Source: Ilyonectria destructans (Eukaryota; Ascomycota; Sordariomycetes; Hypocreales; Nectriaceae). From it: a stretch of 64,000 nucleotides of DNA. How positions within the stretch are numbered: position 1 is the first letter of the stretch; each line of letters begins with the position of its first letter. The stretch is from NCBI GenBank assembly GCA_020740775.1, contig JAHEWK010000009.1, positions 620,001 through 684,000 of the forward strand, read 5' to 3'. Below the pieces are notes generated by a model, which saw only the letters and a program-made list of their open reading frames with translations, had not been told where the DNA came from and did no database searches. The translations under genes were made by a program, and so were the position numbers. Shown in pieces: positions 20,682 to 32,204 of this stretch.

Positions 20682-23148
20682 GGTGGAGACTGCTAGCTCT
20701 CACGAGGTTGTAGTCATGAGGGGGGGAGGGGCTCGAGGATTTCCGAGGATTGAGGTGACAAGAGTGAAGTTTCCAGGATCAGATCACGCAACGACTGACA
20801 ATGATTGAAGAAATGCGAGCGGGGGCGGAGTGGCGGGGCAGTGATGGGCATTTGAATGGGGGACTGTCTGTCAGATTTGGCTAGCCGTAGGTACTAAGTG
20901 GCTAGTTTGGTGGCTTCATGCGAGAGGGTCACATTGACAGGACTTGAGGCATAGAAGCCAATCTGGGGAACGAATTGCCGGGTCAGATTGTCGGGCTAGG
21001 ACGCAGTCTTGCTTCCAGAACACAGCAGATTGCAGCCTTACCTCAATGCCGCGCCTTGGGCCTCTGCTGTTCCAGCTGCAAAGGGCAGGTTCTGGAACAA
21101 GGCAGAATCAGCCCCAAACTCGGCAACAATGTCACGTCGTCAGCTGGTCAGAGCCTGTCGTGGCACTCGATCACAAAGGAAAGCGGGCTTGGCAATGAAT
21201 TATTCACAAGGGCACCTCTCATAAGCGGTGAACAGGGCTCTCAACCACCATCTACCGAGCTGAATGGATCCAGGCTCCGCTCCCAGGGCTGTTCTGTACC
21301 TTAACCGCTCAGCACTGTACTACGGATGTACGGAATACACAGCCGAGGGCAGGGGGAGCAGTGAAAAGGCTGGCGGGCCATGGCATTGCAAAAAGCCCAA
21401 GGCGATTGGATGCCGCACCAGGGGACCTTCTTATCTTCAGCTTCGCTGCACTCGATGCGTCATTTTCGTGGCAACCGCTTGAAAGTCGGGCGAGATGTGG
21501 GCGCAGATCAGCGCCTGGCGTGGTCTGCAGGATGCTGATGTGCACAACAACAAGCCAACGATAAGCCGGCCGGGCAGCTGCGGACAGGGATCTAATCCAA
21601 TCATAATCGAATCTGACCAGGCAGCCATTAATTGATGCACTTTCATTATCTGCCCCTGCGCCAGCCGTAGGTTTTATCAACAGAGGAACATTGTAGATCA
21701 TAATACATAGACGCTTCATCACAGTTGCATCCGCTCTACTCTGTGCGTGGATGGGACAGGGACTCGATGTGTATTGGTGTAAGAGGCGGTCCAGCCGATC
21801 CCGGTTGGTGTCATTGAAACAGTAGCGCCGATGGTGTCTCACCATTCAATATCGGCTTTTGTATCCATCAAATGCACATATGGAGAGCTGAAGACTTATT
21901 ATACCCAACTCGAGGGGTAATGTACATTTGGTATTTTCGTACACGTTGATATTATTGGTCTCAGTCAAGTGGGCAGTCTCGTGGAAGGCCTGTACTGCCG
22001 GATCTAAATAGAATGTTTCTCGTACAATTTAAATCAGAGCGAGACCTGAATGGCTCATCGCCATTTAATTAGTGGGGAACTGCAGTAAAATTAAACTATT
22101 GCTGCCTGCCGCTTGTAAAGTCTCATAAAGCCATATACAACTTCACCTGCCAACCCTGGCGCACCCACCATACAAAGTTTTAACATTCCAAAGTATGTAC
22201 CTTCTGGTACTGGGCATAGTGTAAATGTATGCCCCTGTTGTTTGCAGCCACTGCATGGCTTTGATGTATCTGATGATGTTGTGTAAAGCTAAAAGAAACG
22301 GTTGCGACAGAACCAAATCGAAGGCATGCTAGAGGAAGTCATATCGGCAGCTCCTGCACACTTTTTCGTGGCCGTGCAAGAGCCTTTTGAATTTGTCTAT
22401 TCCAAACAAAACTAAACCAGGTACCACCATCTATTCTTAAACCTCAGTCAGACATGCCATGGGATAATTTCAAGGAGCATTCTGTCATACCTTTGCTCTA
22501 ATCTTCTGGATCTAGGTTACGCGGCCGCTTAGACCTAGGATCTTCCGACTGAACGTTCGGATCACCCACTTTCCCGGCGGTCTCTGGCTAGGTCAGGTAA
22601 CTTTTCACAGGCGGAGTCGCTGCCATTGAATCTATAAGAATTTGCCTTTTAGCCTTTTTTGGCTTTGAAAATCAAGAGTTTTGATCGCTGTGGTTTGATC
22701 TGTTTATTGCACAGGCGAACAAATCATCCACCTAACGCTACCCATACAGAGCAGAGTGCCCAAATTATCTTCAATCCCTACTTCTGTACTAACACAGACG
22801 ATTTGCTATAATAATTGTTTCCGATCTGCCTGTTGCTAGAATTTTAGTTTCCCTTGCCCACACACTCGCTGCACTGGTAATACCGCGTGTCTGTGGGAAA
22901 CCGCCACACCAATTTCCTCTGGATGCGCAGGGCTATAGGGTAACTGATATCATGAATTTTGCCAAATTGACTGACTGCCTCTGCTTTTACTCTTCCATAC
23001 CCCCGGCTTCTTGGCAAAGTCGTTTACGGAACCCCACTCCCATTTCCTAGCCAACTCGAGGTTTATAAGTTATAAATACTATAAGACCCCCCGCAGTGGA
23101 GGCAAAATTCTCTCTATCATTTATCTTGCAGTCCTTCGCCGTACAGCT
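20682..23148. other. Long intergenic region, no gene seen
   Basis: About 2.5 kb. The largest frame (21845-21309, minus) overlaps plus-strand frames and reads as random. No transposase-like motif, terminal repeat or RNA gene was recognised. The last part is promoter DNA of the next gene. Confidence 0.45.
23071..23078 (+). promoter_or_regulatory. TATA box of gene at 23149
   Basis: TATAAATA lies 78 bases before ATG 23149. It sits inside the longer alternative frame that begins at 23011, so it argues for the internal ATG as the start. Confidence 0.5.
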
Positions 23149-23910
23149 ATGGCATCCTTCACCCCAATCCCGACGTCCTTAATCGACCTTCCGAGTCATT
23201 TGCCGCGTCGTTCCCCCCCGGAAGAACCCGGTAGACAAGTACGAGCGTACTTGAAGCTACTCAACCGATTGTCATCCTTTCATGACCGCCCGTATTCATG
23301 GGGTTACACTATTTTCCGCACCGTCTATACCCCTGAATCAGATGAGACGTTTCCACAAGCCATTGAATGCCTCAAATTGTGGGCAAACCGTTTTGTTATG
23401 AGAGAACTTGAGGTTAAGCGGCTTCCCAACGAGGCTCCGCTGGATCCCGCCCCCAACGAGGAACTGGCTCGGCGATTCTACTGCGATATTGTGCAAGATG
23501 CCGCAACTCTGGATGGAGCGGGCGTCGAGGAAGTGGGCAAGCGTTTTGATGCCTGGGTCAATGAACATCTACAACTAGAAGTTCGGAAGCGCATGGTGAT
23601 GGGAAGATATTCTTTTTGTATCATGCTCGATCAACAGGGCATAGATCATCTGCTACAGATGCGCGACAACCCGACACCCCACAAGGCATTTCGCGCTCAG
23701 CTAAGGCTCCATGTCAAGCTCTTGTCCGACTGGCAGCGTGACCCCGAAGAAGGGGGCAGATTTTGGATTCGGGTAGGCATTCAAGACCAGCTGTTCCCCC
23801 TCTGCTTTGGATTGGATGATTCGGATATTTCTGAACTTGGGTTGCCGGATGAGACCGACGGGGTTCATAATTTCTATGGCATGTTCCCATTTCATCCGGA
23901 GCTGGACTAG
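23149..23910 (+). CDS. Hypothetical fungal protein, 253 residues
   Basis: Single exon; ATG 23149 is chosen because a TATA box lies 78 bases upstream. I do not recognise a named domain. The protein is soluble and charged, without a signal peptide or membrane helix. It contains DRPYSWGYTIFRTVYTPESDE followed by FPQAIECLKLWAN, a pattern I associate with a large family of uncharacterised proteins in plant- and insect-associated ascomycetes. The second half holds MGRYSFCIMLDQQGIDHLL and ends in a region rich in aromatic residues (FWIRVGIQDQLFPLCFGL). The frame is intact. The family assignment is from memory of the pattern only. Confidence 0.7.
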   Translation: MASFTPIPTSLIDLPSHLPRRSPPEEPGRQVRAYLKLLNRLSSFHDRPYSWGYTIFRTVYTPESDETFPQAIECLKLWANRFVMRELEVKRLPNEAPLDPAPNEELARRFYCDIVQDAATLDGAGVEEVGKRFDAWVNEHLQLEVRKRMVMGRYSFCIMLDQQGIDHLLQMRDNPTPHKAFRAQLRLHVKLLSDWQRDPEEGGRFWIRVGIQDQLFPLCFGLDDSDISELGLPDETDGVHNFYGMFPFHPELD

Positions 23911-24229
23911 ATATGCTCGAATCTACTTCATTTTACCCACTCGTACGTCGGTCCCATACAGTAGGCCAGATTTTCCCTGCACTCTGGCAATTCGGTACCT
24001 AGAGATGGGTTGGCTGCGAGTAGCTGGGCGATGTTGATGCCCGCGCCCATGCGATGGTGGCGCAGCTGTCGCTCTCTTGGCCACCTTCCTCACTCCGTCG
24101 TCATGCCTTCAACAATCTTCGAGTTCTACGGAGGGTCAATGGCACTTTCAATGTAATCGCTGCGAGGAGTCGGTGTCACCGTGTCTCCGTTCTCGCCTGC
24201 GCCGGTGTAGTTGAATTGGCCATTCTGGG

Positions 24230-26800
24230 GCGCGGCACAGAGCAACCAGCCAAGAACCTGCCGGTAGCGTTGAGGTTGCTGCATTCAAAGTTAATCTAAG
24301 GATTGAACCTCCGCAAGTCGCTGCTGTCCAGCTTTTGATCTGCCTCCAAGCCAGAGCAAGTGTCGGTTGCCGAATATTGGACGAGGCTGGTACATGTGAG
24401 GGGAAGAGAGAGCTCTGTGCCGACAGGAATTCCGCTGCAATTCTAGATTGCCGATTTGACGCTGTGCAGGGCCACGGGAGAGACATTGTTAAGGTAGGCT
24501 ACTTCCTCACATTTATCATCGTCTTCGCCGACCGCGTAGAGATTGTCGGACACGCAGAAATCGAGAGCTTCATCATCCAAAATAGGGTCTAGTGATGGTT
24601 GGATTGTCGTCGGTCCGTCTTCACCGCATTGTTCGTACGCGAGTTCCAAGTCGGCCTGAAACTAGTCGTCACAGAATGAATACGGTGAGCCCTGCATCAT
24701 TGCTAGCTTCTTCACGTGGCAGTCGGAGCACATTTCGGATAGAGGCATGTCGTTGATGGTGTCCACCGCGTGAACTTGTCTATGAGGTCTGCATATTTCA
24801 GTCAGTACGTGCTCAAGGGTATTGGATAGGCCCAGTATCACGGCCACTTACCATTGCAGCACTCTCCACTCTCAGAATCTTTAACGCATGCCTCGTTAAC
24901 TCGGCCTACATGCGTCTACTGAGTGTGGTGGGCAGCTGTCGAGAAATGTTGTAGCCCTGACATGACGTCTTGACACTTGTGAACCAATCCATTAAAGATT
25001 CGTTGCATCCCTCATCGCAAATTGAGCCAGTTAGGGTTTTGTGATCGAGAGTGCCTCTATACCCGAATTCCTCAAATATGGTCACATAGTAGTCGTACAG
25101 AACCTTGGAGCTCAATGCCGTCTTGCACGTATCGGGCACGTCAACGTTTCGCAGAGCATCCAGCGTGTACACCTGGAACCCTGCAAACGTGGGACGCCCG
25201 GAGGTTTTCTCGGAGCCATGCAGCCGGGCAAGAAACGATGACAAGAAGCCGTTGACATTGCCCTTGGCAAAGTGTTGCCATGCCCTGGTATGGTGTCACC
25301 CTCTCAATCATGGCTTTGGTACAGAGGTTGTAGATCCATAGGTCGTAACTCTGTTGTACCTTGACTCCGCGTCTTGACAGTCTTCCGTGTCAGGGCAATC
25401 CTGATTGTAGTTAAAGAACCACGAGTAGAGCCCTGCGCCCAACCTGTAGACATCGGACGAGTTGATGATGCGCAGCGCCCAGGAGGTGTAGCAGCTCGCA
25501 TCATCTGCTTTGCAGTCCCGAAACGTTGGGCCGTTGGGAAAGAGACTAGTCCGAAAGAGCGTGGCTCTAGACAACTGGTACTGTTAGAGACGCAGTGCTC
25601 GGAGGAGTTTCCTCGTAGCCATACATGCCGGCTCTCAATTAGGATGCCTCTTGCCGCATAATTATCGATTTCGGCCTTTGTCGGATCATCGAGATCATGA
25701 TCCGCCACCCAAGCCCAGACATTCTCGAGGTATGCTGTTAATCCGGCGTCAATTGAAGCAACACAGATGTCGCCTTGCAATCGGTGTTGACAGTGCCTGT
25801 ATCTTCGGGGCAGTCGGGTGTTTGCAGGTTGGATCCGATGGCACCTCCGACTCGGAAATGTGAATCTGGAAACACAAAAGATTAGTCTCGACAGCCTCGT
25901 CTTTCTCAACTCCTCCAGGCGTAACTTGCCCTACATTCCGACCGATCCTTGGTCACCCCTTGGGCGTTCCATTCTCGAAGTTGGACCCGGTAGCCATGAT
26001 CTGTGACCATGCCTGACCAATATCCCTGGACCCCATGGGAACGCAGTGTATCCCCGATGATGTAAACGCCAAAGGGAAAGTATAAAATGGACGACTTATT
26101 GGCAGCTCCGTCAAGAATTGAGTTCAGAATCGTAGTGTTGTCAGTTTTACCATCGCCTTTAGCGCCTAGGGCTCTGACAGTCATGACTTTGTTTGAGGGA
26201 ACAGTAGTACTTGGGCCGTCTCCTAGTAGATAGGTTTGGCTTCATTTTGTCGTAGGCTGTGCCCAATAGCTCCACTATTCGATGCATGACGGGGATGTTC
26301 TGGCCGTTGATGAACTTGCCAACCGCATCAGCATCGTTAATCATGCCGAAGCCCTAGCTGTCCACATAAATTTCGTCGCCACCGGCTAAGAGCACAAGAT
26401 TCTCAAAGAAATCAGTGATGGCAATCTTGACATTGAAGAAGCCAACGTTCTGGACGAGGAGGGAGGTCGAGGTTTCGGCCTTCAACGAAGTAACGATGCG
26501 GTTCTGTGTGTTGGCAGTAAGGGAATCGGTGAGGATGACGGAGCCTATACTATGTCCAGGGCTGTGCTGCCAGCCCCTCTAGTCACAACAAGCCCTACTC
26601 GCAGCCCTCGATAATGAAGTCCTGCATAGTCCAAGTCTAGTCCCAGTGCACCTGAAATACCGTCTTGCAGTTAACAAAAACCAAGTGGCCGGTGGTAAAT
26701 TGTTGGCTGCTAAAGTAGGCTCTGAAGTTACCTCTGACAAAGGTAAGGATCCAGTACCCACAATCGCCTTTCTCCGAAGGGGCATTCTGCTGATCCGAAA
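24230..26800 (-). pseudogene. Decayed GH55-LysM gene (glucanase-like domain plus chitin-binding LysM)
   Basis: Protein-like segments on the minus strand follow the order of fungal GH55-LysM proteins but are broken by stops and frameshifts. From 26800 down: GNFRAYFSSQQFTTGHLVFVNC and VHWD-stop-TWTMQDFIIEGC; GSVILTDSLTANT and LLVQNVGFFNVK; VDS-stop-GFGMINDADAVGKFINGQNIPVMHR; a second pectate-lyase-3-like repeat ALGAKGDGKTDNTT and SSILYFPFGVYIIGDTL; DSHFRVGGAIGSNLQTPDCPEDT; AYLENVWAWVADHDLDDP; YRLGAGLYSWFFNYNQDCPDTEDCQD. A Cys-rich LysM part follows (FCVSDNLYAVGEDDDKCEEVA, NCSGIPVGTELSLP). TAG stands for expected Trp at 26637-26639 and 26354-26356. The N-terminus is missing. Intact relatives are secreted and bind or cut beta-1,3-glucan or chitin. 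Confidence 0.8.
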
Positions 26801-29360
26801 ACTGAGAGAGAAATCTCTCATGAGTTTGTTGCTCAAGCGGGAAATTGGTGTCATTTGTCATTGAGGTTTCCTCAGCCGTACTTTTCCCGAGTGGCCTACG
26901 CGGCTCTAGTTTCCCTTGGGCTTCTGCGGATCGGACTCGGCGATAAGCCGAGCCGCTGTTGCGAGCTCCGCCGGGATACGATAGCCTGTTGAGAGACGAA
27001 GCTTCGCTCGGATTGCAATCATTCCTTGGGAGCATTGCGGCGGGAGAGAGAGTCTGGGTCAGCTGTATAATCTAGCAGAGTGGCAGGCTGTCCAGCTTCA
27101 CTGATGTCCTGAAACTCATGCTTATTGATGATTGGATTGCAGACTCCGTCTTTGTTGACAACAGCAAGAACCTTGAGGGCCTGCTCTATCATAGATTAAG
27201 CATATCCATAAGCCACAGGTGAACTAGTGATGCATTTTGTTGCATCTAGCAGATGGAAATGATCATGTGTGCGAGAAGCTCTTGATATTCTTCCTATCTA
27301 AAAGAGGGTCTTTGGGTCAGTCTTATAAATGAAGAGACTGATGATAACCTCGGATGACCTCGGACAGCCGAGAGGCTCCGGATCCTTCGGAGTCTTTTGC
27401 TTCAGCTAGCTATAGATGAAATCAAGGAAAAGCTAGGCCTAGGGCTTATCTGATGACGAGGCCGGTGATGAGGCAAGTGGCGATGGACGCCTGTGATGAC
27501 AGAGGAAAAGCTTCACTTCCGTCATAACCGCAGAAATCCGATATCCCGATATCCTGATACATGTGACACATTTGGCTGCATTTTCGGTGGAAGCTACAGT
27601 AATGGGGCTGAAAAGATGGAAGAATAGAAAGATCCCGACCATTCCAAGATTCTTTGGCCACGCCATCTGGCAACACATCTTGCACAATGAGACTTTGTAG
27701 AATATTTGTAAACGAGAATTGCAATGAGTCGACTGTCATGTCCACGGAACAATGGAAACGGACTGACCGCTGGATATCAAAGGGTCGAGAATCCTACCTG
27801 AGCCGCACTTCAACACCTGCCAGATCCACTTTAAAAACTTGGCATGACCATACGCAATGCCCAGCCGGGAGATCGAGATGCGGCCCGATGCCGATGCATG
27901 CCAAGAGTGCGGCTGAAGAATGTAGAGAACAAACTGAAATTGTAAGATTATTTCTTAACTTTCAACAGGGTAGGTGTTTATATAAATTAGAACTCTCTTT
28001 TTCTTTATAATATTCAGTCTAGAATAGCAAGACTTGAGATCTTAGACTTTTACAGTAAATGAAATAAGCCAAAAATGTAGAGGTAAAAGGCCCCTCCGAC
28101 CCTCTTCTGTGCGCATCGTAACGGAACACGGCAAAGTAACTGGGATAAAGTGCCCAAACCCTGGAATGCAAAACCTCGATCTATTGGCAAGCTGCGGCAC
28201 AGCACCGAAGGGTCAATTGGTTCGGGTGCTGACCCTCCTGGCTACGCGAGGTCGCCCTCAATTTCCCGATCTTGGTCCCAACATACGTGCATGCGTCTGA
28301 TGATCGGGGTTCTCTGGTGTTTCGTCCAACATTTAAAAATGGTAGGAACGGGTCGCAGGAGTCCCCATTCTCCGGACTCGAACGATGTACAAAAGCCCAT
28401 ATCCGGGGTTATCTATTCGCTGGGCTGTAATCCAAGCAGGAAGTGGACACTAATGCGAACACATACAACGTAGTATTGCCGTAATAGATGGCTCCCAGCT
28501 ACAGGCGGTCCAATAAGGGCGCCAAGGAAAGGGGGGCGGGTGCGGGTCGGAATGCTCGTCCTAGTAATAGGAACGAGGTAGCACCGAACTTGCCACGAGG
28601 GCACGACCGTCAACCAAGGGTGTGTGGGCGTGATGTGATACATGGATTAACTGTTTGTAATTAGCGGGCGGCCTGTAACAACGGGCCTATAGCCGAAAGA
28701 AGAGCGGCGGCTGTAACCTATGACTTAGCCAGCAGTGTATTGGACGTTGCGAGTGAATTCACGAGTCGGATTCCAGATCGCCGGTGCCGTTTTGCCGTGC
28801 TAGCATCCCCGGTGCTACTGTAGCCTATAGCAAGCACCGGACTGGACTTTGCGAGTAAATGTCCGGGGCATGAAGAATGACGGCGCCATGTTGCTCACCT
28901 TGCCTAACTAAGTAGGTATTTACGGGCCTCAAGGATTAAGTAATGGAACGTTAGCTTGAGACTTGCCCCAGTTTTGTAGAAATACGTGGGGAACCGTGCT
29001 GATACCTTAAAGTAAGGTACCTCGGCACACAAATAGTAGCAAATGATACAGTATCAATCTACGAGGACTGACAAATGGGGTTGGTTATTCTCCAGCGTTC
29101 AAGAGCCGCATTTTCTATTCTCAGCCGCAGTATACGGTACACGAGCTAACATTTGTAATCCATGTAGATTGTTGGTAATGGCCTTGTTAGCTTGATTAGC
29201 TAGCCCTTGTTGGCTGGCCCTTGTAACTTAAGCCCACATGGGGTACTCCGTACTGTTGGTGCGGAGGCGCAATGCGGGGTTATTAGCTTGTTGGCTTGTT
29301 CTCTGCTCGGAGGAATTTCCTTCTAACGCGTGCTAGGCTGGGCCTCTACCGAGTAGACTG
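26801..29360. other. Intergenic region with chance ORFs
   Basis: About 2.6 kb without a supportable gene. Frames such as 27745-27446 (minus) and 27654-28010 (plus) overlap each other and carry no motif. Around 28740-28860 two short segments (gacgttgcgagtgaa and gactttgcgagtaaa) are related and may be remnants of a repeat. No RNA gene was found. Confidence 0.4.
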
Positions 29361-29447
29361 TCTCCCTATTCGGCCGGGTATCACAGCCCAGGTCTCTCTA
29401 TACGGGCGGGTCTCACAGCCATGTCCCTCTATTCGGCCGGGTAACCT
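29361..29447. repeat. Three-copy degenerate tandem repeat, about 31 bp period
   Basis: Three neighbouring units share the core ctattcggccgggtatcac; the middle copy has ctatacgggcgggtctcac. The array lies about 390 bases upstream of the sugar transporter start, in its promoter region. Confidence 0.7.
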
Positions 29448-29651
29448 GACCTGACCCCAGCTTTTAAGCCCCCGCGAGAATTGGAGTCAAGTCCGGGGAT
29501 GCTCGAACCAGGATTCCCCCTCGACCAGGCTGGAGGACAGACGACGGGTCATGTGTTCTCCCATACGCACCAATCAAACGTAGCAGACTCGTCTCGGTAT
29601 CATCTAACCCGCTGGGGTTCGCTCGGCCAGTTCTACCCCGCAAGATACTCC

Positions 29652-29690
29652 AGGCGGATGATACCCCAAGCAGATGATACCCCAGGCAGA
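29652..29690. repeat. Short tandem repeat, unit gcagatgataccccag
   Basis: Two full and one partial copies of a 16-17 bp unit (ggcggatgataccccaa, gcagatgataccccag, gcagat), about 150 bases upstream of the transporter ATG. Confidence 0.7.
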
Positions 29691-29835
29691 TCTTCTCCAC
29701 AATGGACAGTGAGAGAGAGTAGGAAAAGTATGAAAAGCAGCAGCCTTCCCCCTCCTCATTGTTGTTTCCGATTCTTCTTTCCTTGTCCTCCTCTCCCATA
29801 CTATACGTTATCCATCCAGGCAAACACCAGCCAAC

Positions 29836-31671
29836 ATGGGTAACATTGCCGATTCCAAATCCTATGGCGACGCCGCCGAGGTCGAGCGCGAGGCGGCCGT
29901 CACCAAGGAGGAGCATGCCTACGACCTTGACGAGAAGGCGAAAGCCGCCGATTACAAGGCGGATGCAATGGAGGCAGAGAACGCGGAGCACAACATGGGC
30001 GTGCTGGAGGCTGTTCGAGCGTACCCCATGGCTTCCTTCTGGGCGTTTGTCATGTCCTGCACTATTGTAATTTCCACCCAACCCTTCCCCTCAGGAATCG
30101 CAGCTAACACCATCTTCAGATTATGGAGTCCTACGATGTCTTCCTGATTGGCAACTTCATCGCCCTACCCGCGTTCGCGAACAAATATGGCGTATACCAC
30201 GCCGCAAGCGACAAATTCGTCATCGAGACCAAGTGGCAGTCTGCGCTTCAAGTGTCTGGCCAACTCGGTGCGCTGATCGGCGTCTTCATCGCTGGTCCCC
30301 TCACCAGCCGTATCGGATACCGTTACGCAACCTTGACCGGCCTCATGCTCCTGAACGCCTTCATCTTCACCTTTTACTTTGCCAACTCGCTTCCCGTCAT
30401 CTTCGTGGCCCAGCTTCTCGAGGGCTTGCCATGGGGCATCTTCATTGCCAACGCGCCGGCATACTGCAGCGAGATCGTGCCAATTGCGCTGCGAGCCCCT
30501 GCCACCCAGATGCTGCAGATGTTCTGGGCTATTGGCAGTATCATCGTTGGTGCCGTGACCTACCATTACAACACTAGCCTCCACGCAGACGCCTACAAGT
30601 ACGCGCTCGTCTACATTACAAGCAAGTCCTCCGCTAATATGAAACCAGGATTCCCATTGCGCTCCAATGGATGTTCCCCACCCCGCTCGCTATCCTCATC
30701 TTCTGTGCGCCCGAGTCGCCCTGGTGGCTGGTTCGAAAGGGACGTCTGGAAGAGGCAGCACATGCCGTCGGGCGCCTGGGACGCAAGTCGACGACTAAAC
30801 CTTCTGAGACTGTCGCCATGATGCGCCGTGTCGTTGAGCTCGAGAAGTCCGCCAAGGAGCCCAACCACTTGGAACTGTTCAAAGGCACTGACCTCTACCG
30901 TACCCTCATTGTGTGCTGTGTATACTTGGCACAGAACCTGACGGGTAACCTTATCGCTAACCAGGCCGTCTACTTCTTCGAGCGTGAGTTGTCATCATCA
31001 TCGCTGTTTTAGGTGAATATCTGTGCTAATCCAAACGCAGAGGCCGGCGTGTCCACGAATACTGCCTTCGCCCTAGGTCTCATCACCTCGGCTCTACAGA
31101 TGATCTTCGTTATGCTCTCTTGGATCCTCACCACATACCTCGGCCGACGTACCATCTATCTCTGGGGCTCGGCCTTCAACGTTGTCCTACTTGTCGCCCT
31201 CGGTGTTGCAGGCTCTGTTGGCACGTCGCATTCAGCCTCTCTGGCGATGGCATCCTTGGGCCTTATCGTCTCCGTCCTGTTCACCTTGGGACCTGCGCCC
31301 GCCTCGTGGGTCATTATTGGAGAAACATCGTCCATCCGCCTTAGGCCACTGACGACTGGAGTGGGACGCGCTTCGTACTACATCGTTGAGATTCCTTGCA
31401 TCTTCCTAGGAAGTTATATGCTCAACCCGACGGTAAGACCTTTCTCCTGAGTCTTATGGTAATGATTACTAACATAGTGCAGGGTGGAAACCTCGGCGGC
31501 AAGTGCGGCTACGTTTGGGGTGCCACTGGTTTGGTTTGCTTGATCACGGCCTACTTCTTCTTGCCTGAGATGAAGGGTCGATCTTACCGCGAGATTGATA
31601 TCTTGTTCAAGCGTCGTGTCCCGGCTCGCGAGTGGAAGAAGACGGATATCGGTGTGGAGGACGACGAGTAG
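29836..31671 (+). CDS. MFS sugar transporter, alpha-glucoside (maltose) permease type
   Basis: Five exons: 29836-30066, 30120-30598, 30649-30983, 31041-31432, 31483-31671; introns are 50-57 bp and the spliced length gives 541 residues. A polar acidic N-terminus precedes twelve predicted helices. Sugar-porter signatures are visible: YDVFLIGNFIALPAF in helix 1, GPLTSRIGYRYATLTGL (the G-x-x-x-D/R-R-x-G loop 2-3), QLLEGLPWGIFIANAPAYCSEIVPIALRAPATQ (R-G-x-P-x-E region), PESPWWLVRKGR after helix 6, and LPEMKGRSYREID at the end (P-E-T-K-G-like). The ESPWWLVRKGR and PAPASWVIIGETSS segments fit MAL-type alpha-glucoside:proton symporters of the plasma membrane. Exact sugar specificity cannot be read. 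The gene is convergent with the P450 gene. Confidence 0.9.
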
Positions 31672-32204
31672 ATGCGGTTAGGAAGGCAGTGGTAGGACGT
31701 GACCAGGACTGACACGGTGGGTGGGGAACGAAGCACACCATGCAGTCACTATATTTTAAATGTAGCGGTGCAAATACCTTACATTCGCTCGAGCCTCGTT
31801 CTTTCCTGACTTTGGACTTCGTTGAGGTATAGCTTGGACCTAAAACTACCATGTGATGAGCTACCCTAGCCCACACGATTGTGCCTTAGTTAAAAATATA
31901 CGGCGACATGAACATGGAAGTCATCAGCCGTATGATTAGGCAGTAGTGTAATCACTAGTAACCTGCGAAGGCTGATTCACTTGTACCTTGATAACAGAAA
32001 TATTCATGGCTTTCAGGAATGGCCACTGTTTTCGCAGGTTGTCGCCTCCGTCCTGGATTGAAAGACGTAGGTAGCGAAACGACATCTTCATCCTTAATGC
32101 GGCTATATTGAGAGTGAAACTGGCCCCCCACGACTCTGGGCAACTACTTGATTCCAGCCTGGGCGTTACAGGCTGTTCTAGTTGATATAGAGCAGTATTT
32201 TGGC
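31672..32204. other. Convergent intergenic region
   Basis: About 530 bases between the transporter and P450 3' ends. Only short chance ORFs; presumed polyadenylation regions. Confidence 0.5.

Noticed and set aside
21309..21845. 178-codon minus-strand ORF
   Set aside because: Overlaps other open frames on both strands, has random composition and no motif or splice context.
27446..28010. Opposed ORFs of about 100-118 codons
   Set aside because: They overlap each other, lack motifs and splice signals, and lie in repeat-like DNA.
29490..29560. tRNA-like GGTTCGAGC box on the minus strand
   Set aside because: The T-arm stem does not pair and no D-arm or anticodon arm can be folded around it.
29464..30081. 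205-codon minus-strand ORF
   Set aside because: Antisense shadow of the first exon and promoter of the sugar transporter; no domain.
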